DNA from: Lachnospiraceae bacterium
Lineage (GTDB): Bacteria > Bacillota > Clostridia > Lachnospirales > Lachnospiraceae
Length of the DNA stretch: 64,000 nucleotides
NCBI GenBank assembly: GCA_902362715.1
Contig: CABIXN010000003.1
Location: 194,221 to 258,220, forward strand
Direction: 5' to 3'
Shown here one piece after another: positions 52,902-63,700 of this stretch (position 1 is the stretch's first letter; each line of letters begins with the position of its first letter). The position numbers and the translations under genes were made by a program. Under the pieces are notes generated by a model, which saw nothing but the letters and a program-made list of their open reading frames with translations, had not been told where the DNA came from and made no database searches.

Positions 52902-53590
52902 TTTATACCTCCTATTATGAAAAACAGGATAGTTCCAATCGTCCATATCCCCAGCCAGAGGAAATCAGCTGCATGCATTTTTCTGGCATAGTAGCTTCCC
53001 CGTATTCCCGGCGCTTGGGCACCCCGCGCTATTGCCGATACGGAAAGCTGATCTGCGGTCTGCAGGCAGCGCAGCAGCAGAGGAACCAACACATATTCGC
53101 AAGTGACGGCAGGATGGCGGAGTACCTGCACAGGTCCGGTCAGCCTTCGGTTTTTCATGGACTGCCGAATCCCCTTCAGTTCTGTCTTTATGGTTGGAAA
53201 AAATCGAAACACCACCAGCAGCCCTAAGATAACCGGAGTGGGGGTATGAACTTTCGACAGAGCGGCCGAAAGCTGGCCCGGAGGCGTGGTAATGAGATTC
53301 CACGCCGTCAGGAACACCGGCATGAGATTGTAAAACATCAGCACATAGAATTCCGAAAAAACCACCATATGCAGGCCGTGAAAGCGGATCAGATACAACA
53401 GCAGCGCTAACACCAGATAAAAAGCACCGAAAATCAGGCAAAGCCTCCATCGCCTTTCAAAAAACAACTGGCAGAAAGCAAGCAGCGCAAGAAGACAGGT
53501 GAGCAAAGTGTTTGCGGTAAGCGAAACCCCAAGGATGGCGCAGGCTGCCGCCCACGCTTTTACCGGAGCAGATAAGGCTGTTTCCTGCAT
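52898..53590 (-). CDS. ECF transporter transmembrane subunit EcfT
   Basis: A 230-residue EcfT/CbiQ-type membrane protein with about five helices; the coupling-helix region is recognisable by SAIARGAQAPG with its Ala-Arg-Gly motif. It couples the ATPase to the substrate-binding S component. It begins immediately after the S-component stop codon and overlaps the ATPase start, so the three genes form a tight operon. Confidence 0.88.
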   Translation of the reverse strand: MQETALSAPVKAWAAACAILGVSLTANTLLTCLLALLAFCQLFFERRWRLCLIFGAFYLVLALLLYLIRFHGLHMVVFSEFYVLMFYNLMPVFLTAWNLITTPPGQLSAALSKVHTPTPVILGLLVVFRFFPTIKTELKGIRQSMKNRRLTGPVQVLRHPAVTCEYVLVPLLLRCLQTADQLSVSAIARGAQAPGIRGSYYARKMHAADFLWLGIWTIGTILFFIIGGIK

Positions 53591-54184
53591 TTACAGTACC
53601 CCCGCTTTTTTGAAATGCTTTTGGATCAGCTTTCGTCCGATCAGACTGCCCAGAAATCCGCAGAGCATGGTAAAAATCAGGATAAAAATCACCCAGCCCG
53701 GCATTGTATAATACTGAACATAAGCGTTGATATAGCTCTGCTCCATACCGCTGGTAATCGCAAAGCTGTAATAGGTATCCCAGAAAAACCAAACGGGAAG
53801 CAGGTTTACCCCATTGTATAACAGGCTGGAAAGCGTCCAGGAGGCAGTCAGACGGTTTTGCGTAATTTTTTTCCACAGAATGATTTCTGCAAGGATTCCC
53901 ACTACGATAAACCACGGGAGTAAAAACCAGTTGCCCATCATTAGAAAGACAAGGCCCAGCAGTGTCATGTATACCAGTGAAACGAACCGTTTGCGGATGC
54001 GGTTTACCATCAAAAAATAAACAGGCCCGCAGACAAGCATGGTAATGCCTACGGAAAGCACCATGCTGACAAAATCATTTACCATGCAGACCATGTTGAT
54101 CCCCAGCTGAATGACAATGAGCAGCACAGTCATCAGTACTAGGGTGATAACGTCTTTTACAGACCATTTCTTTGCGTTTTCCAT
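53591..54184 (-). CDS. ECF transporter S component, MptS/Trep_Strep-like
   Basis: A 197-residue membrane protein with about six helices resembling the Trep_Strep/MptD group of putative substrate-specific ECF components. The start at 54184 (ENAKKWSVKDVITLV) follows AAAGGAG; an upstream frame of 23 codons lacks a site. The substrate of this group is not established to my knowledge. First gene of the S-T-A operon. Confidence 0.8.
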   Translation of the reverse strand: MENAKKWSVKDVITLVLMTVLLIVIQLGINMVCMVNDFVSMVLSVGITMLVCGPVYFLMVNRIRKRFVSLVYMTLLGLVFLMMGNWFLLPWFIVVGILAEIILWKKITQNRLTASWTLSSLLYNGVNLLPVWFFWDTYYSFAITSGMEQSYINAYVQYYTMPGWVIFILIFTMLCGFLGSLIGRKLIQKHFKKAGVL

Positions 54185-54302
54185 TTTGATTCTCCTTTGT
54201 TTTCTTTTTGGATTTATTGCAGCTTTCAGCCTAATGCCTGTTCGTACAGTCAACTTCTGTTTGGGGTTAGTTAATGCTAACCTATATGCAAAAATTTAAG
54301 AT

Positions 54303-54917
54303 TCATTTGAATCTTAAAAGGCCGTTCCAGCCACAGTTGAAAAATACTGCTAGTTCATTGACATAATCAATCGCCTGTTCACGGGTCATGTCATGAGCCA
54401 CTGTTTCAAAAACAGCGGTAAAATAGGCGCTTGTGATCATATGGTAAAGATTCCGGCTGACTGTACCCTTCAATTTTCCGAGCTGGCAAAGCTGCTGATG
54501 GTAATCCTTTGTCTGATCGACCTCAAGCTCCACAAGCTCATGAACATAACTAGCGTATCGGGTTCCTTCGGAACAGCAGGTTACTAGCTTGAACGCGTCG
54601 AAATGATCGTAAATGTAATTGATAAAATAATTGAGATAACTGGTAGATAAATCCTGGCATTGTTCCGTTTTATCTTCCGGAATCAATTTATAATGTGCTT
54701 GTTGCGCCTGGATAAATTGATTGAGCAATCCGTCGGCCGCCGGGGAGACCAAGGCGTCGAACAATGCTTCCTTGCTGTCATAATATCCATAAAAGGCGCC
54801 TTGGGTAAAACCGGCCTCTTTGACAATGGCCCTCAGGGAGGCGTCTTTAAATCCCTTTTCCAAAAACTCTTGTTTCCCGACTTCAAGAATACGCCTTTGT
54901 GTATCAGTCAGTTCCAC
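54303..54917 (-). CDS. TetR-family repressor of the ECF transporter
   Basis: A 204-residue TetR regulator: N-terminal helix-turn-helix (ASLRAIVKEAGFTQGAFYGYY) and a ligand-binding C-terminal part. It lies 118 bases upstream of the ECF genes on the same strand and has a 32-bp imperfect palindrome over its own promoter region. The likely role is autoregulation and ligand-dependent control of the transporter. Ligand unknown. Confidence 0.88.
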   Translation of the reverse strand: MELTDTQRRILEVGKQEFLEKGFKDASLRAIVKEAGFTQGAFYGYYDSKEALFDALVSPAADGLLNQFIQAQQAHYKLIPEDKTEQCQDLSTSYLNYFINYIYDHFDAFKLVTCCSEGTRYASYVHELVELEVDQTKDYHQQLCQLGKLKGTVSRNLYHMITSAYFTAVFETVAHDMTREQAIDYVNELAVFFNCGWNGLLRFK

Positions 54918-54935
54918 ACTCTACCTCCTTTCTAT

Positions 54936-54967
54936 GATATATCGCTGATATATATCGGTGATATATT
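54936..54967. promoter_or_regulatory. TetR operator palindrome
   Basis: A 32-bp imperfect palindrome centred between 54951 and 54952, with 13 of 16 positions symmetric and repeated GATATAT units. It lies 19 bases upstream of the TetR start codon, where an autoregulatory site is expected. Confidence 0.6.
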
Positions 54968-55222
54968 AACATGAGCAATGTGATTTGTCAACAAGAATGG
55001 TTTGATCTAGACATTTGAAGGAAAAACAGTTGAAAAATCAGCATAGAAAAGCAGGCGTTAAAAAACTTGATTTCTATGGGATTGTTTTCTGGTTTGAAGA
55101 GAGGTTAAAATTTAGTATTAGAAAATATACCAGCAAAAAACATATTTGTTTCTAAAATTTTGACAGATTTGAAACTTTTTTGAAAAAAGGAAGCCACATA
55201 GTTAGTGAAAGGTGGTAAAAAA

Positions 55223-55780
55223 GTGATCGATCCCAATATTACAGCTTTTTTTAATGAGGTTTATGAGGAAACTCATAAGATGCTGTTGGTTTATCTGACA
55301 GGAAAATGCAGGAATCTGTCTGATGTCAGCGATCTATGTCAGGAGGTTTATCTTGAGTATTTTCGGATTCTGGCCCGGCGGGGAGTGAATTATGTGCGTT
55401 GTCCAAAGGCATATTTAAAGCGCATTTCTAAAAGAAAGCTGCATCAATATTACAATGCCAGAGAGTTTACGTACGAGACGGCCCTGTCAGAGGAGCAGAA
55501 TGTTGAAGCTGTATCAAAAGAAGAAATAGAGCATTTCTGGGAGCGGGTTACAACCAGTGAAGAGGAAATTTTAGCGGAAGAAATTTATATATTTCTCCAA
55601 AGCAAACCAGAGGATGTGCAGAAAATTTTTTATTTATATTTCGAATTACAGCAGTCTATTGCACAGATTGCAAAAAGCCTGTCAATGAAAGAATCATCAG
55701 TAAAAAATAAGCTCTACCGGACGCGGAATGAACTTAGAAAACAGTATTTAAAGGAGGGCGCGGATGAAAAAAGAAGATGA
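55223..55780 (+). CDS. Sigma-70 family (ECF-like) RNA polymerase sigma factor
   Basis: A 185-residue sigma factor with region 2 (DVSDLCQEVYLEYFRIL) and a region 4 helix-turn-helix (QQSIAQIAKSLSMKESSVKNKLYRTR). The GTG start at 55223 follows AAAGGTGG by seven bases; the GTG at 55205 has no site. It overlaps the next gene, a one-pass membrane protein, in the layout of a sigma/anti-sigma pair. Target genes are unknown; the nearby surface protein locus is a candidate. Confidence 0.85.
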   Translation: MIDPNITAFFNEVYEETHKMLLVYLTGKCRNLSDVSDLCQEVYLEYFRILARRGVNYVRCPKAYLKRISKRKLHQYYNAREFTYETALSEEQNVEAVSKEEIEHFWERVTTSEEEILAEEIYIFLQSKPEDVQKIFYLYFELQQSIAQIAKSLSMKESSVKNKLYRTRNELRKQYLKEGADEKRR

Positions 55781-56186
55781 ATTAATCAAAAAAGCAGTCC
55801 AAAGAGGCATGCCTGACAGAGAAAAGATTTTAAATTATTGCATCCATAGCCTGGAACTGGAACAAAAGGAGATGCAATCTATGAGAAGAAGAAAACTTAA
55901 TCCAAGAAAGCTTATTGTACTGGGCTGTGTAGTTGTGGGAGTGCTGGCAGGCTCCACAATCTGCTATGCGGCTACCGGAAAAACACCCCTGGAAAATGTA
56001 AGAGTGCTGGTAAATGGAAAAGAAGCCGATGTAACAACTTATCTGGGGACAGATGATACGATACGGTATGATTTTAAAGATGGGGGCAGTGTAGAAGTAA
56101 AAAATACAGGGGGATCTAAATACAAAGAAAATATAAAGATCACTGATAATAAAACAGAGCAGAGTGTAGAAGCGGAAATTAAATAG
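55764..56186 (+). CDS. Membrane-anchored putative anti-sigma factor
   Basis: A 140-residue protein with a cytoplasmic N-terminal helical region (about 1-48), one membrane segment (LIVLGCVVVGVLAGSTICYAA) and a small beta-rich outer domain. It overlaps the sigma factor gene by 17 bases. Size, topology and coupling fit an anti-sigma factor, though no zinc-binding anti-sigma motif is present. Confidence 0.6.
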   Translation: MKKEDELIKKAVQRGMPDREKILNYCIHSLELEQKEMQSMRRRKLNPRKLIVLGCVVVGVLAGSTICYAATGKTPLENVRVLVNGKEADVTTYLGTDDTIRYDFKDGGSVEVKNTGGSKYKENIKITDNKTEQSVEAEIK

Positions 56187-56190
56187 CAGG

Positions 56191-56240
56191 AAAAGCCGGA
56201 GAGAAATTTGAATGTTCAGATTTCTCTCCGGCTTTTTTTG
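56191..56240 (+). terminator. Strong intrinsic terminator
   Basis: AAAGCCGGAGAGAAAT pairs perfectly with ATTTCTCTCCGGCTTT and continues into a T run. It abuts copy 4 of the dispersed element. Confidence 0.9.
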
Positions 56241-56379
56241 CTCTATATATAGGAAATACTGTGTTGTGATAAAGCTGAAAAGTGCCGATTCCTATAGAGC
56301 AAAAAACGCTCCGCTGATGATCGCACTGCGGCGGAGTAAAATCATGTTGCTTGCGCAACCCGCGGCAGGATTCTTTTTT
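56240..56379 (+). repeat. Dispersed hairpin element, copy 4
   Basis: Module A is bounded by GCTCTATATATAGGAA and TTCCTATAGAGC, module B is conserved, and a GTTGC/GCAAC hairpin follows. The last part is truncated: only the right arm GCAGGATTC and the T run of the terminator hairpin remain. It lies directly after the terminator of the sigma/membrane-protein pair and 122 bases before the recombinase gene. Confidence 0.8.
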
Positions 56380-56501
56380 ATTGATAGATTATAATTTAGG
56401 CTGATCTGTTAAAAATAATAATTCAGGTGAAAGAATCAGACCGTTTTTATAGAGCGGTGGTTTGGATTCTGTGAATAACAAATAAAGAGAGGGAGCAGAA
56501 C

Positions 56502-57362
56502 ATGCGGAAAACAGATATAAAAATACAGCCTAAGATGGTAAATGGATTTAAAGATTATTTACAGGAGCGGGAAAATGCGCCGGCAACCATAGAAAAGTAT
56601 ATCCGGGATGTCAGAACCTTTCTGCGCTATGTGGATATGGTACAGGAAGATAAGATAAAAAAGGATATATTGCTGGATTATAAAAGCTGGCTGCTTCAAC
56701 ATTATTCTATCAGCAGTGTAAATTCTATGATTGTGGCGTTAAATCAATTTTTAATCTATTTAGAATTGGGAAGATTGCGGTTAAAAAGAGTTCGTGTGCA
56801 AAGGCAGGACATGGAAAATATGGAAAAAGAGCTTACAAAAGAAGAATTTCAAAAGCTGGTCAGAGATGCAAGAAAACTGGGAAAGGATCAGCTGGCAATG
56901 ATTATGGAAACGATGTGTGCCACGGGAATACGGGTCAGTGAACTGAAATTTTTTCGTGTGGAAACAATGAGAACAGGTGTGGTTAAGGTCTGGAATAAAG
57001 GAAAGTACAGACTTGTGATTATTCCAAAGGAGCTTCAAATGCGGCTGCTGTTTTATATAAGAAAAAACGGACTTTCTCATGGGCCGATTTTTTGTACAAA
57101 ATCTGGAAAAGAAAAGGACCGGTCAAATATATGGAAGGAAATGAAAAAGCTTGCAAAAGAAGCCGGAATTAATACGGATAAAGTTTTTCCGCATAATTTG
57201 AGACATCTGTTTGCCAGGACGTTTTACAAAACTACAAAAAATCTGATAAATCTGGCAGATATTCTTGGACACAGCAATCTGGAAGTAACAAGATCTTATG
57301 CTTCTGACGGGATTAAAGAATGGAAACGCAATCTGGAACGGATGCGGATACTAGAAGTTTGA
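56502..57362 (+). CDS. Tyrosine recombinase, likely DNA invertase
   Basis: A 286-residue XerC/XerD-type recombinase with a full catalytic set: Arg144 in TGIRVSEL, His231 and Arg234 in HNLRHLFAR, His257 in LGHSN, and Tyr266 in TRSYASDG. An N-terminal SAM-like core-binding domain (about 10-95) is present. Its stop codon touches the first of two 24-bp inverted sites that bracket a 200-bp segment before a giant surface protein. The position fits a dedicated invertase that flips the promoter of that gene, not chromosome-dimer resolution. Its own promoter was not identified. Confidence 0.85.
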   Translation: MRKTDIKIQPKMVNGFKDYLQERENAPATIEKYIRDVRTFLRYVDMVQEDKIKKDILLDYKSWLLQHYSISSVNSMIVALNQFLIYLELGRLRLKRVRVQRQDMENMEKELTKEEFQKLVRDARKLGKDQLAMIMETMCATGIRVSELKFFRVETMRTGVVKVWNKGKYRLVIIPKELQMRLLFYIRKNGLSHGPIFCTKSGKEKDRSNIWKEMKKLAKEAGINTDKVFPHNLRHLFARTFYKTTKNLINLADILGHSNLEVTRSYASDGIKEWKRNLERMRILEV

Positions 57363-57385
57363 CAACATAATATTAGTTATGTTGT
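57362..57385 (+). other. Left recombination-type site
   Basis: A perfect 9-bp inverted repeat, ACAACATAA (57362-57370) and TTATGTTGT (57377-57385), around a 6-bp spacer TATTAG. This is the usual form of a tyrosine-recombinase core site: two binding arms and a 6-8 bp crossover region. Confidence 0.75.
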
Positions 57386-57577
57386 ATTATAGAAAATTCA
57401 CAAATCAAACACGGTTTTCCTTTATTTTATAATACATATTTTTAATAGTCAAATTAAAAATCATATTTTAATAGTAATAGTTTTTGTCTATATCTGAGAA
57501 AAGTTTTTGTTTCTTAAATCTATAATCTATAGAAATATTCCCTGATTTTACAGCTATACAGAGAAATAACTACATAA
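57377..57577. promoter_or_regulatory. Putative invertible promoter segment
   Basis: A very AT-rich segment of about 200 bases between two recombination-type sites. On the minus strand it carries TTGACT (57447-57452) and TATAAA (57426-57431) with a short 15-base spacer, the best box pair found. On the plus strand TATAAT occurs at 57428-57433 and 57521-57526 without a good -35 box. In this orientation the best promoter points away from the surface protein gene, so the switch may be in the off state; after inversion it would point towards it. Confidence 0.6.
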
Positions 57578-57592
57578 CTAATATTATGTAGT
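57569..57592 (-). other. Right recombination-type site
   Basis: A perfect 9-bp inverted repeat, ACTACATAA (57569-57577) and TTATGTAGT (57584-57592), around the spacer CTAATA. That spacer is the exact reverse complement of the left-site spacer, and the inner arms match the left site in 8 of 9 bases, so the two sites face each other and recombination would invert the DNA between them. Confidence 0.75.
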
Positions 57593-57700
57593 ATCACATC
57601 CTCGTATCTGCAATGGAGAAGTTCATATGAGAAGACTGGTTTTTTATTCCATGTTAGCAGGCACAATGTGTCACAAAAATATGAATGAGAGGAGAGTATT

Positions 57701-60700
57701 ATGTACAAGTCTAAAAAGACAAACAAAGCAGAGAAGAAACTGCGGCGTATTGGAACCAGACGAATACTTGCTATGGCGGCAGCGGCACTTATGGCGGCAG
57801 GTGCAGTGCCTCAGGGGACAGGCTTAGTCCAGGCAAAGGGCACGGTCTTAGAAGAAACAGATACGGCAAATAATTCGTCGGAAACATTTTGGTCCAGACT
57901 GACTGCCAAAGCAGCTTCTTTTTTTGGAATCGGCGATGACAGCAAAGAAAGGTCCGTGGATGATCATACTGTAGAGGGAATATCCCCCCAGGGAACCACC
58001 ATTAATCTGTTTGATTACTGGGTAAATCAGCGGGACAGCCCGGATTATGGATATAATAATGATGATGGTGGTATTAATGCCGGGCATCAGCTGAAGTTTA
58101 CAACCGGCAGCAGCGGTTCTATGAATTCCTGGACCGGGTTGGCGGCCCCAAGGGAGGGGATTGTTTCCAATAAGCTGGTTAACGGTTATCCCCAATTATC
58201 CGGAAGCAGTGAGCTTGGAATGACCAGAACGGAGTCGCTTGACTATCTGTTTAATGGAAATGATGTGGATTCAGAATCTGAGGTTGCGGGGAAAAAAGCT
58301 TATACAGATGTGGAAGGGCTTCTTCAGGTCAGCGATGACGGCTATTATTATTATGACAGTAAACAGAATTTTGCATCCTTTCAGGAGGAAAGCAATTCAT
58401 TTGCGATATATGATGCCCCGGCGGTATATACAAATGAGGAGCCTAAAAATATAGGACAGTTTTTTCCTTTTAATACCGCAGAGACAGTTTTTAATGAAGT
58501 TGATGGAGCGCTGGAAGCCAAGGAATTGGGAACTCAGAATAATACAATAAAGCATTGGTTTGGGCTGACAATGACATCTCGATTTGTGCAGATGGATGGA
58601 GGAACTACCAGCAAAGGAGCTCCGGTTACCTATGAGTTCAGCGGAGATGATGATGTATGGATCTTTATTGACAATGTGCTGGTAGGTGACCTTGGAGGGA
58701 TTCATTCAGCCGCATCGGTAAAGATTGATTTTTCCACCGGAGAAATTAGTATAAATGGTGAATCGGATGGAACGTTGAAAAGTAAATTTGATGCTGCGGG
58801 AGTGTCCACTGACGGATGGGACGAAAATACATTTCCTGATGATTCCCTGCACACGCTGCGGTTTTATTATCTGGAGCGGGGAAATGTAGATTCCAATATG
58901 AGTCTTAAGTTTAACCTGGTTATGGTTCCTGAGAGCGATATTGTAAAAGTGGACCAGACCGGGAATCCGGTTCAGGGAGCAGAATTTGCATTATATACAG
59001 CCAATGAAGATTTTGAGGTTACAAACCAGACGCCGGTTTCCACCGGGATTACAGACAGTGATGGAAAAATTGTTCTGGTGGATGAAAATGATACATTGAT
59101 CAGCTTTGATGAGCTCCACAATGGAGGTTATGATTACTTTGTATTGGAGGAAACCAGTGTACCGGAAGGATATCGGAAAACCGGTGAGATGCATCTGCGC
59201 TATATTGCCAGTGAAAGCACGGGCAATATCGGGCGCGGGATTGTAGTTTCCGATAATTATGTAGATACAGGTGCATTTGCCAATGCAAAGGTATCCACCA
59301 CAGTTTCTACAGATATACAGGGGATTGACGGACGGAGCGTGCCGATTACAGATGGAAAGCTGGAAAGAGGAACCTTATTTGCAGTAATTCTTCATCGAAA
59401 AGAAGGAGGGGATCTGGAAGATTCTTCAAGCTGGTACGGCATCAGTGGAAGCGCACTTGAGGAGTGGACGACCTCTAAGGAAAATGGAACAAATCTTGCA
59501 GGTGTGCTGGAAACAGCAAAGAAAAATCCCATGGAATTTTACTTAAATTCCAGTGGTCTGTATCAGGTGGACATTCCGGAACTGCCGGGGGATATTCAAT
59601 ATTATTACAGTATGCTGGCAGATGATGAGAAAGAAGAGACAGAGTTTGCTATCGGATATTACTACACTTTCGCGGACAATATTGCAGATGCCGAGGAAGG
59701 GAATACTTTCCGATTGGATGATACACAATTTTCCAGCCAGTATGCGGCGAATTTTAATATTCCGGATATCAAGAACCGTTTGCTGGTTCAAAAGCTGGAT
59801 CAGGAGGGAAATCCTGTCAGTGGTGCAAAGTTCAGGCTTTATAATGCAGATGATGTAACGGTCAATAATGACGGCAGTTATCAGGTGCGGGATGGCGCTG
59901 ACAGTCAGGAAGTGACCACAGAGGATCTGACCAAAGAAAAGGACGGCATAACTATGCAGGGTGCAGCTGTATATGAAGGACTGTCCAATGGAAGATATTA
60001 TCTTTTGGAGTCATCAGCGCCCAAAGGGTATCTGCTGAATAAATCAATTACAGAGGTAGTGGTGGATGATTCCGGTGTCTATGCAGATGCAGGTGAGGCA
60101 GATGATGGAATTGTCACAGCCCGGGGTGTTGGCTCTCTGGTTCAGACGATGCTTCAGTTTGCCACTAACGATGATATGGATACAACGTTCTATAACATAC
60201 TGGCATCTTTGCAGACACAGGATACACAGCAATTTGACAGCTCCAAAGGCTGGTCTGACACTTCCCAGACAATGCATTTACAATATGATGCAGATACGGC
60301 AGCGTTAGAATATGTTCCAGGAGAAACTGATGGAGCAGTGCAGCTTTCTACAGATACCGGCTGGTCACGTTTAAGCATTAAGCAGTGTTATCAGCATGAT
60401 GCCAATACTGACACAAGTACGAAAAAGAACCTGGGGGATACGGAACTGTCTCAGTTGTTTTCCGGAACGGTAACGGTTCAGGTAACGGATATTCGTTCGG
60501 CTGATTTAAAAATCAGTAAGACCGTAAACGGATATGAGGGAATTTCAGATGCCGATCTTGAGAACCTGAAAGATCTTTCTTTTACTTTTCAGGTAACTCT
60601 TGAAGAAGAGTATGAAGAGGGAGGAACAGTAAACACAAGACCTCTGGAAGGAACCTGGCAGATTGTAAACCAGAATGGAGAACCGATTTTAGATGCTGAT

Positions 60701-63700
60701 AGCAAAGAGATCGCAGTAGAAAACGGACAGGCGGTATTTACGCTGAAAAGTGGCCAGACAGCAGTAATCAAAGATCTTCCGGAAGGGGCAAAATATCAGG
60801 TTACAGAGAATTCTCCGGGACAAGGTTTTACTGCACAAGTAGAAAGTAACGATGCAGATGCAGATCTTAATACAGCGGGAACCATCCGTGGAGATATCAA
60901 AGACTTAAATCCGGATATTTCCGGTCTGGAAGAGATTACGGCAGATTTTACAAACACTTATTCTCCGGCAGCTGTAACGGTAGAAGGGACAGATCTGTCC
61001 GGAACAAAAACTCTTGCCGGCAAGAACTGGGATGATACGGACAGCTATACCTTTGAAATTACAGCGGTAGAACCTCAGACAGCACCAATGCCGGAAAAGA
61101 AGACAGTTACACTGAACGGGAAGGAGCTGACAGTTTCCGGGAATACGCCGGTGTCCTTTAACTTTGGAGATATTACGTATACAAAGCCCGGCACATATAT
61201 TTATAATATCAAAGAACAGCTTCCTGCCGGAATTGTACCGGGGGTAAGTTATTCCCAGGCCTCCTATCGGGCAGTGGTTACTGTGACAGACCAGGATCAG
61301 AACGGCAATTATACAGGACAGTTAAGTGCGTCAGTTTCAATTGTAAAAGAGAAGGATGATACGGGTGCTGCGGCAGATACCCCTTCCCAACAGGCGGATT
61401 TTACAAATACATATAATTCGGATGCTGCTAATTTTGTATTGCTGGCCCAAAAAAACTATGATAATCAGGGGAATCATCCGCTGACAGAAAATATGTTTTC
61501 TTTTGTGCTCTCCGGGAAAGAAGGAACAACAGAAAACGGTGCTAGTATAGATAAAGACAAAATTCCAATGCCGGATGAAACTGTGAATGGTATTTGTGAG
61601 TCCGGCAACAACAGTACGGGAGCTGTTTTTTTAGGAACACTCCATTTTGATCAGGCGGATGTAGGTAACGAATATGTTTATCAGGTATATGAAAAACAGC
61701 CTACAGATGATGGAACTTACCAGGGCAGCGCTTTGAAAGAAGGCTTACAGTCTGCATGGCAGGACCCGGAAAAAGACAATGCCTGGGTATATAAAGGTGT
61801 AACTTATGATAAAGAGGTCAAAGAGATTACAGTATCAGTAACCCGGGATGCAAACAACACAATTATTGTGACGGCAGAGTATGAAAATACCGGAGATACA
61901 ATGCTGTACTTTGACAATACATATACACCAGATGCTGTCACGCTTTCCGGAAATACAGCTTTGCAGGGAGAGAAAACTCTGACGGGACGCAGTATGACAG
62001 CTGGCGAAGCTTTTGAATTTGAGCTTACTGCTGCCAATGATGCGGCTGAGACGGTACTGCCGGCAGCATTAACAGAAACGGTTAAGGATGTGGAAGATGG
62101 TACAGCAGAAAAATTTTCCTTTAAGGATTTGACGTTTACCGAAACAGGTACGTATATCTTCCATATTACAGAAAAGCTGCCTGACGGTGTAAGTGCGGAG
62201 AATCCGATAAAAGAAGGAACTGTCTATGACACGCACACCACCATAGTAACAGTAGAGGTTACGGACGATCAGGAGGGAAGTCTTACAGCGAAGGTTTCTT
62301 ACAATAACGGAAGCGTAAGCAGTGAAACAGACCGGGCAGTTTTTTCCAATACTTACCGGGCTGTTGGAAGTTATAATATCACAGGTATAAAAGAAATAAG
62401 CGGCCGTGTATTTAACGGGAATGATCATTTTACTTTTAAAATAGAAGCTCTGGATAATGCTCCGCTGCCTTCCGGCGTTCTTGCAGACGGAACGATTGTT
62501 ATTACACCTAAGTCAGGAACAAAGGCAGCCATAGACTTTGGAACAGTAAATTTTGATAAAGCAGGGCAGTCTTACAGCTATATTCTTTCAGAAGCAGAGC
62601 CGGCAGACAGTGAGAAGCCGGGAGGTATTTCTTACAGCAAAGATACCTACAAAATCACAATAACAGCAAAGGCCGGCGATACGCCGGGAACTTTGATTCC
62701 GGAAACTGTAATTGTTAAAAATCCGGGAGGTGATGATGAAACCGAAACTGATGAAATAGGATGGTTAAATCAGTACAGTGCCAGCGGAACACTGGAGGGA
62801 GCTGCAAATCTTGGCGGAACAAAAGTTTTAAGAGGAAGAGACTGGACTGCCGATGACAGATTTACCTTCCGGCTGCAGGGCGGCAATCCTATGACCCAGG
62901 CAGCAATCTCGTCTGGAAAAGTGATTCTTCCGGCGGTTACGGAAAAAACAGTAAACAGTGATGATCTGAATCAGGGTGAAGCAGCGTTTTCCTTTGATGA
63001 TATTACTTTTACAAAGGCAACGGATCCGGGATATCCATACATCTTTCAGATAACAGAGAATCTGCCATCTGGGGTTAGTGAGGATCAGCCAAAAAAAGAT
63101 GGGATCACTTATGATACACATAAATATCTGATTTCTGTTACGGTAACAGATAACGGGGACGGAACGCTGGCGGTTGTTTCTGGACCTTTTTCGGGTTCTT
63201 CAACATTTACAAATGTTTACAGCTCCCTGATGCCGGAAGATGAGACGGCTAAAACAGATATTACGTTTACTAAAGAGCTTATTGGAAGAGACTGGACCGA
63301 TACGGATGCATTTACATTCAGCATCACTGCACTGGATAATGCTCCCGTGCCAAAAGATCAGGACGGCAATGAGATCAGCCAGGTAACTGTGGAAAAAACG
63401 TCTGATTCGGATGTTTCAAAGGGTTCATTTGGAGAAATTCATTATACGTACGATATGATCAGCGGGGAGGCGGGATATTCAAAAACATTTGTTTACGAAA
63501 TATCAGAAGTAATCCCTGAAGATTCCGGGAAACAGACTGGCATGAATTATGATAACAGTGTTTACAGGGTGGAAATTACTGTAACCGATGACAAGAAGGG
63601 AACTATGACGGCAGATTCCGTTATAAAAAAGGAAAAAGCTGACGGAACTTATGAAGAAGTCAACGGGGTGGAATTTAAAAATACGTATAAAGCTCTTTCA

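Noticed and set aside
52538-53227. 229-codon plus-strand frame across the ECF ATPase and EcfT genes
   Set aside because: Antisense to two genes with intact ABC and EcfT motifs; high GC makes long spurious frames common here.
57627-57827. 66-codon frame overlapping the start of the giant surface protein
   Set aside because: It has a weak GGAGA site, but runs out of frame across the signal peptide region and shows no coding features; a leader peptide role cannot be excluded.
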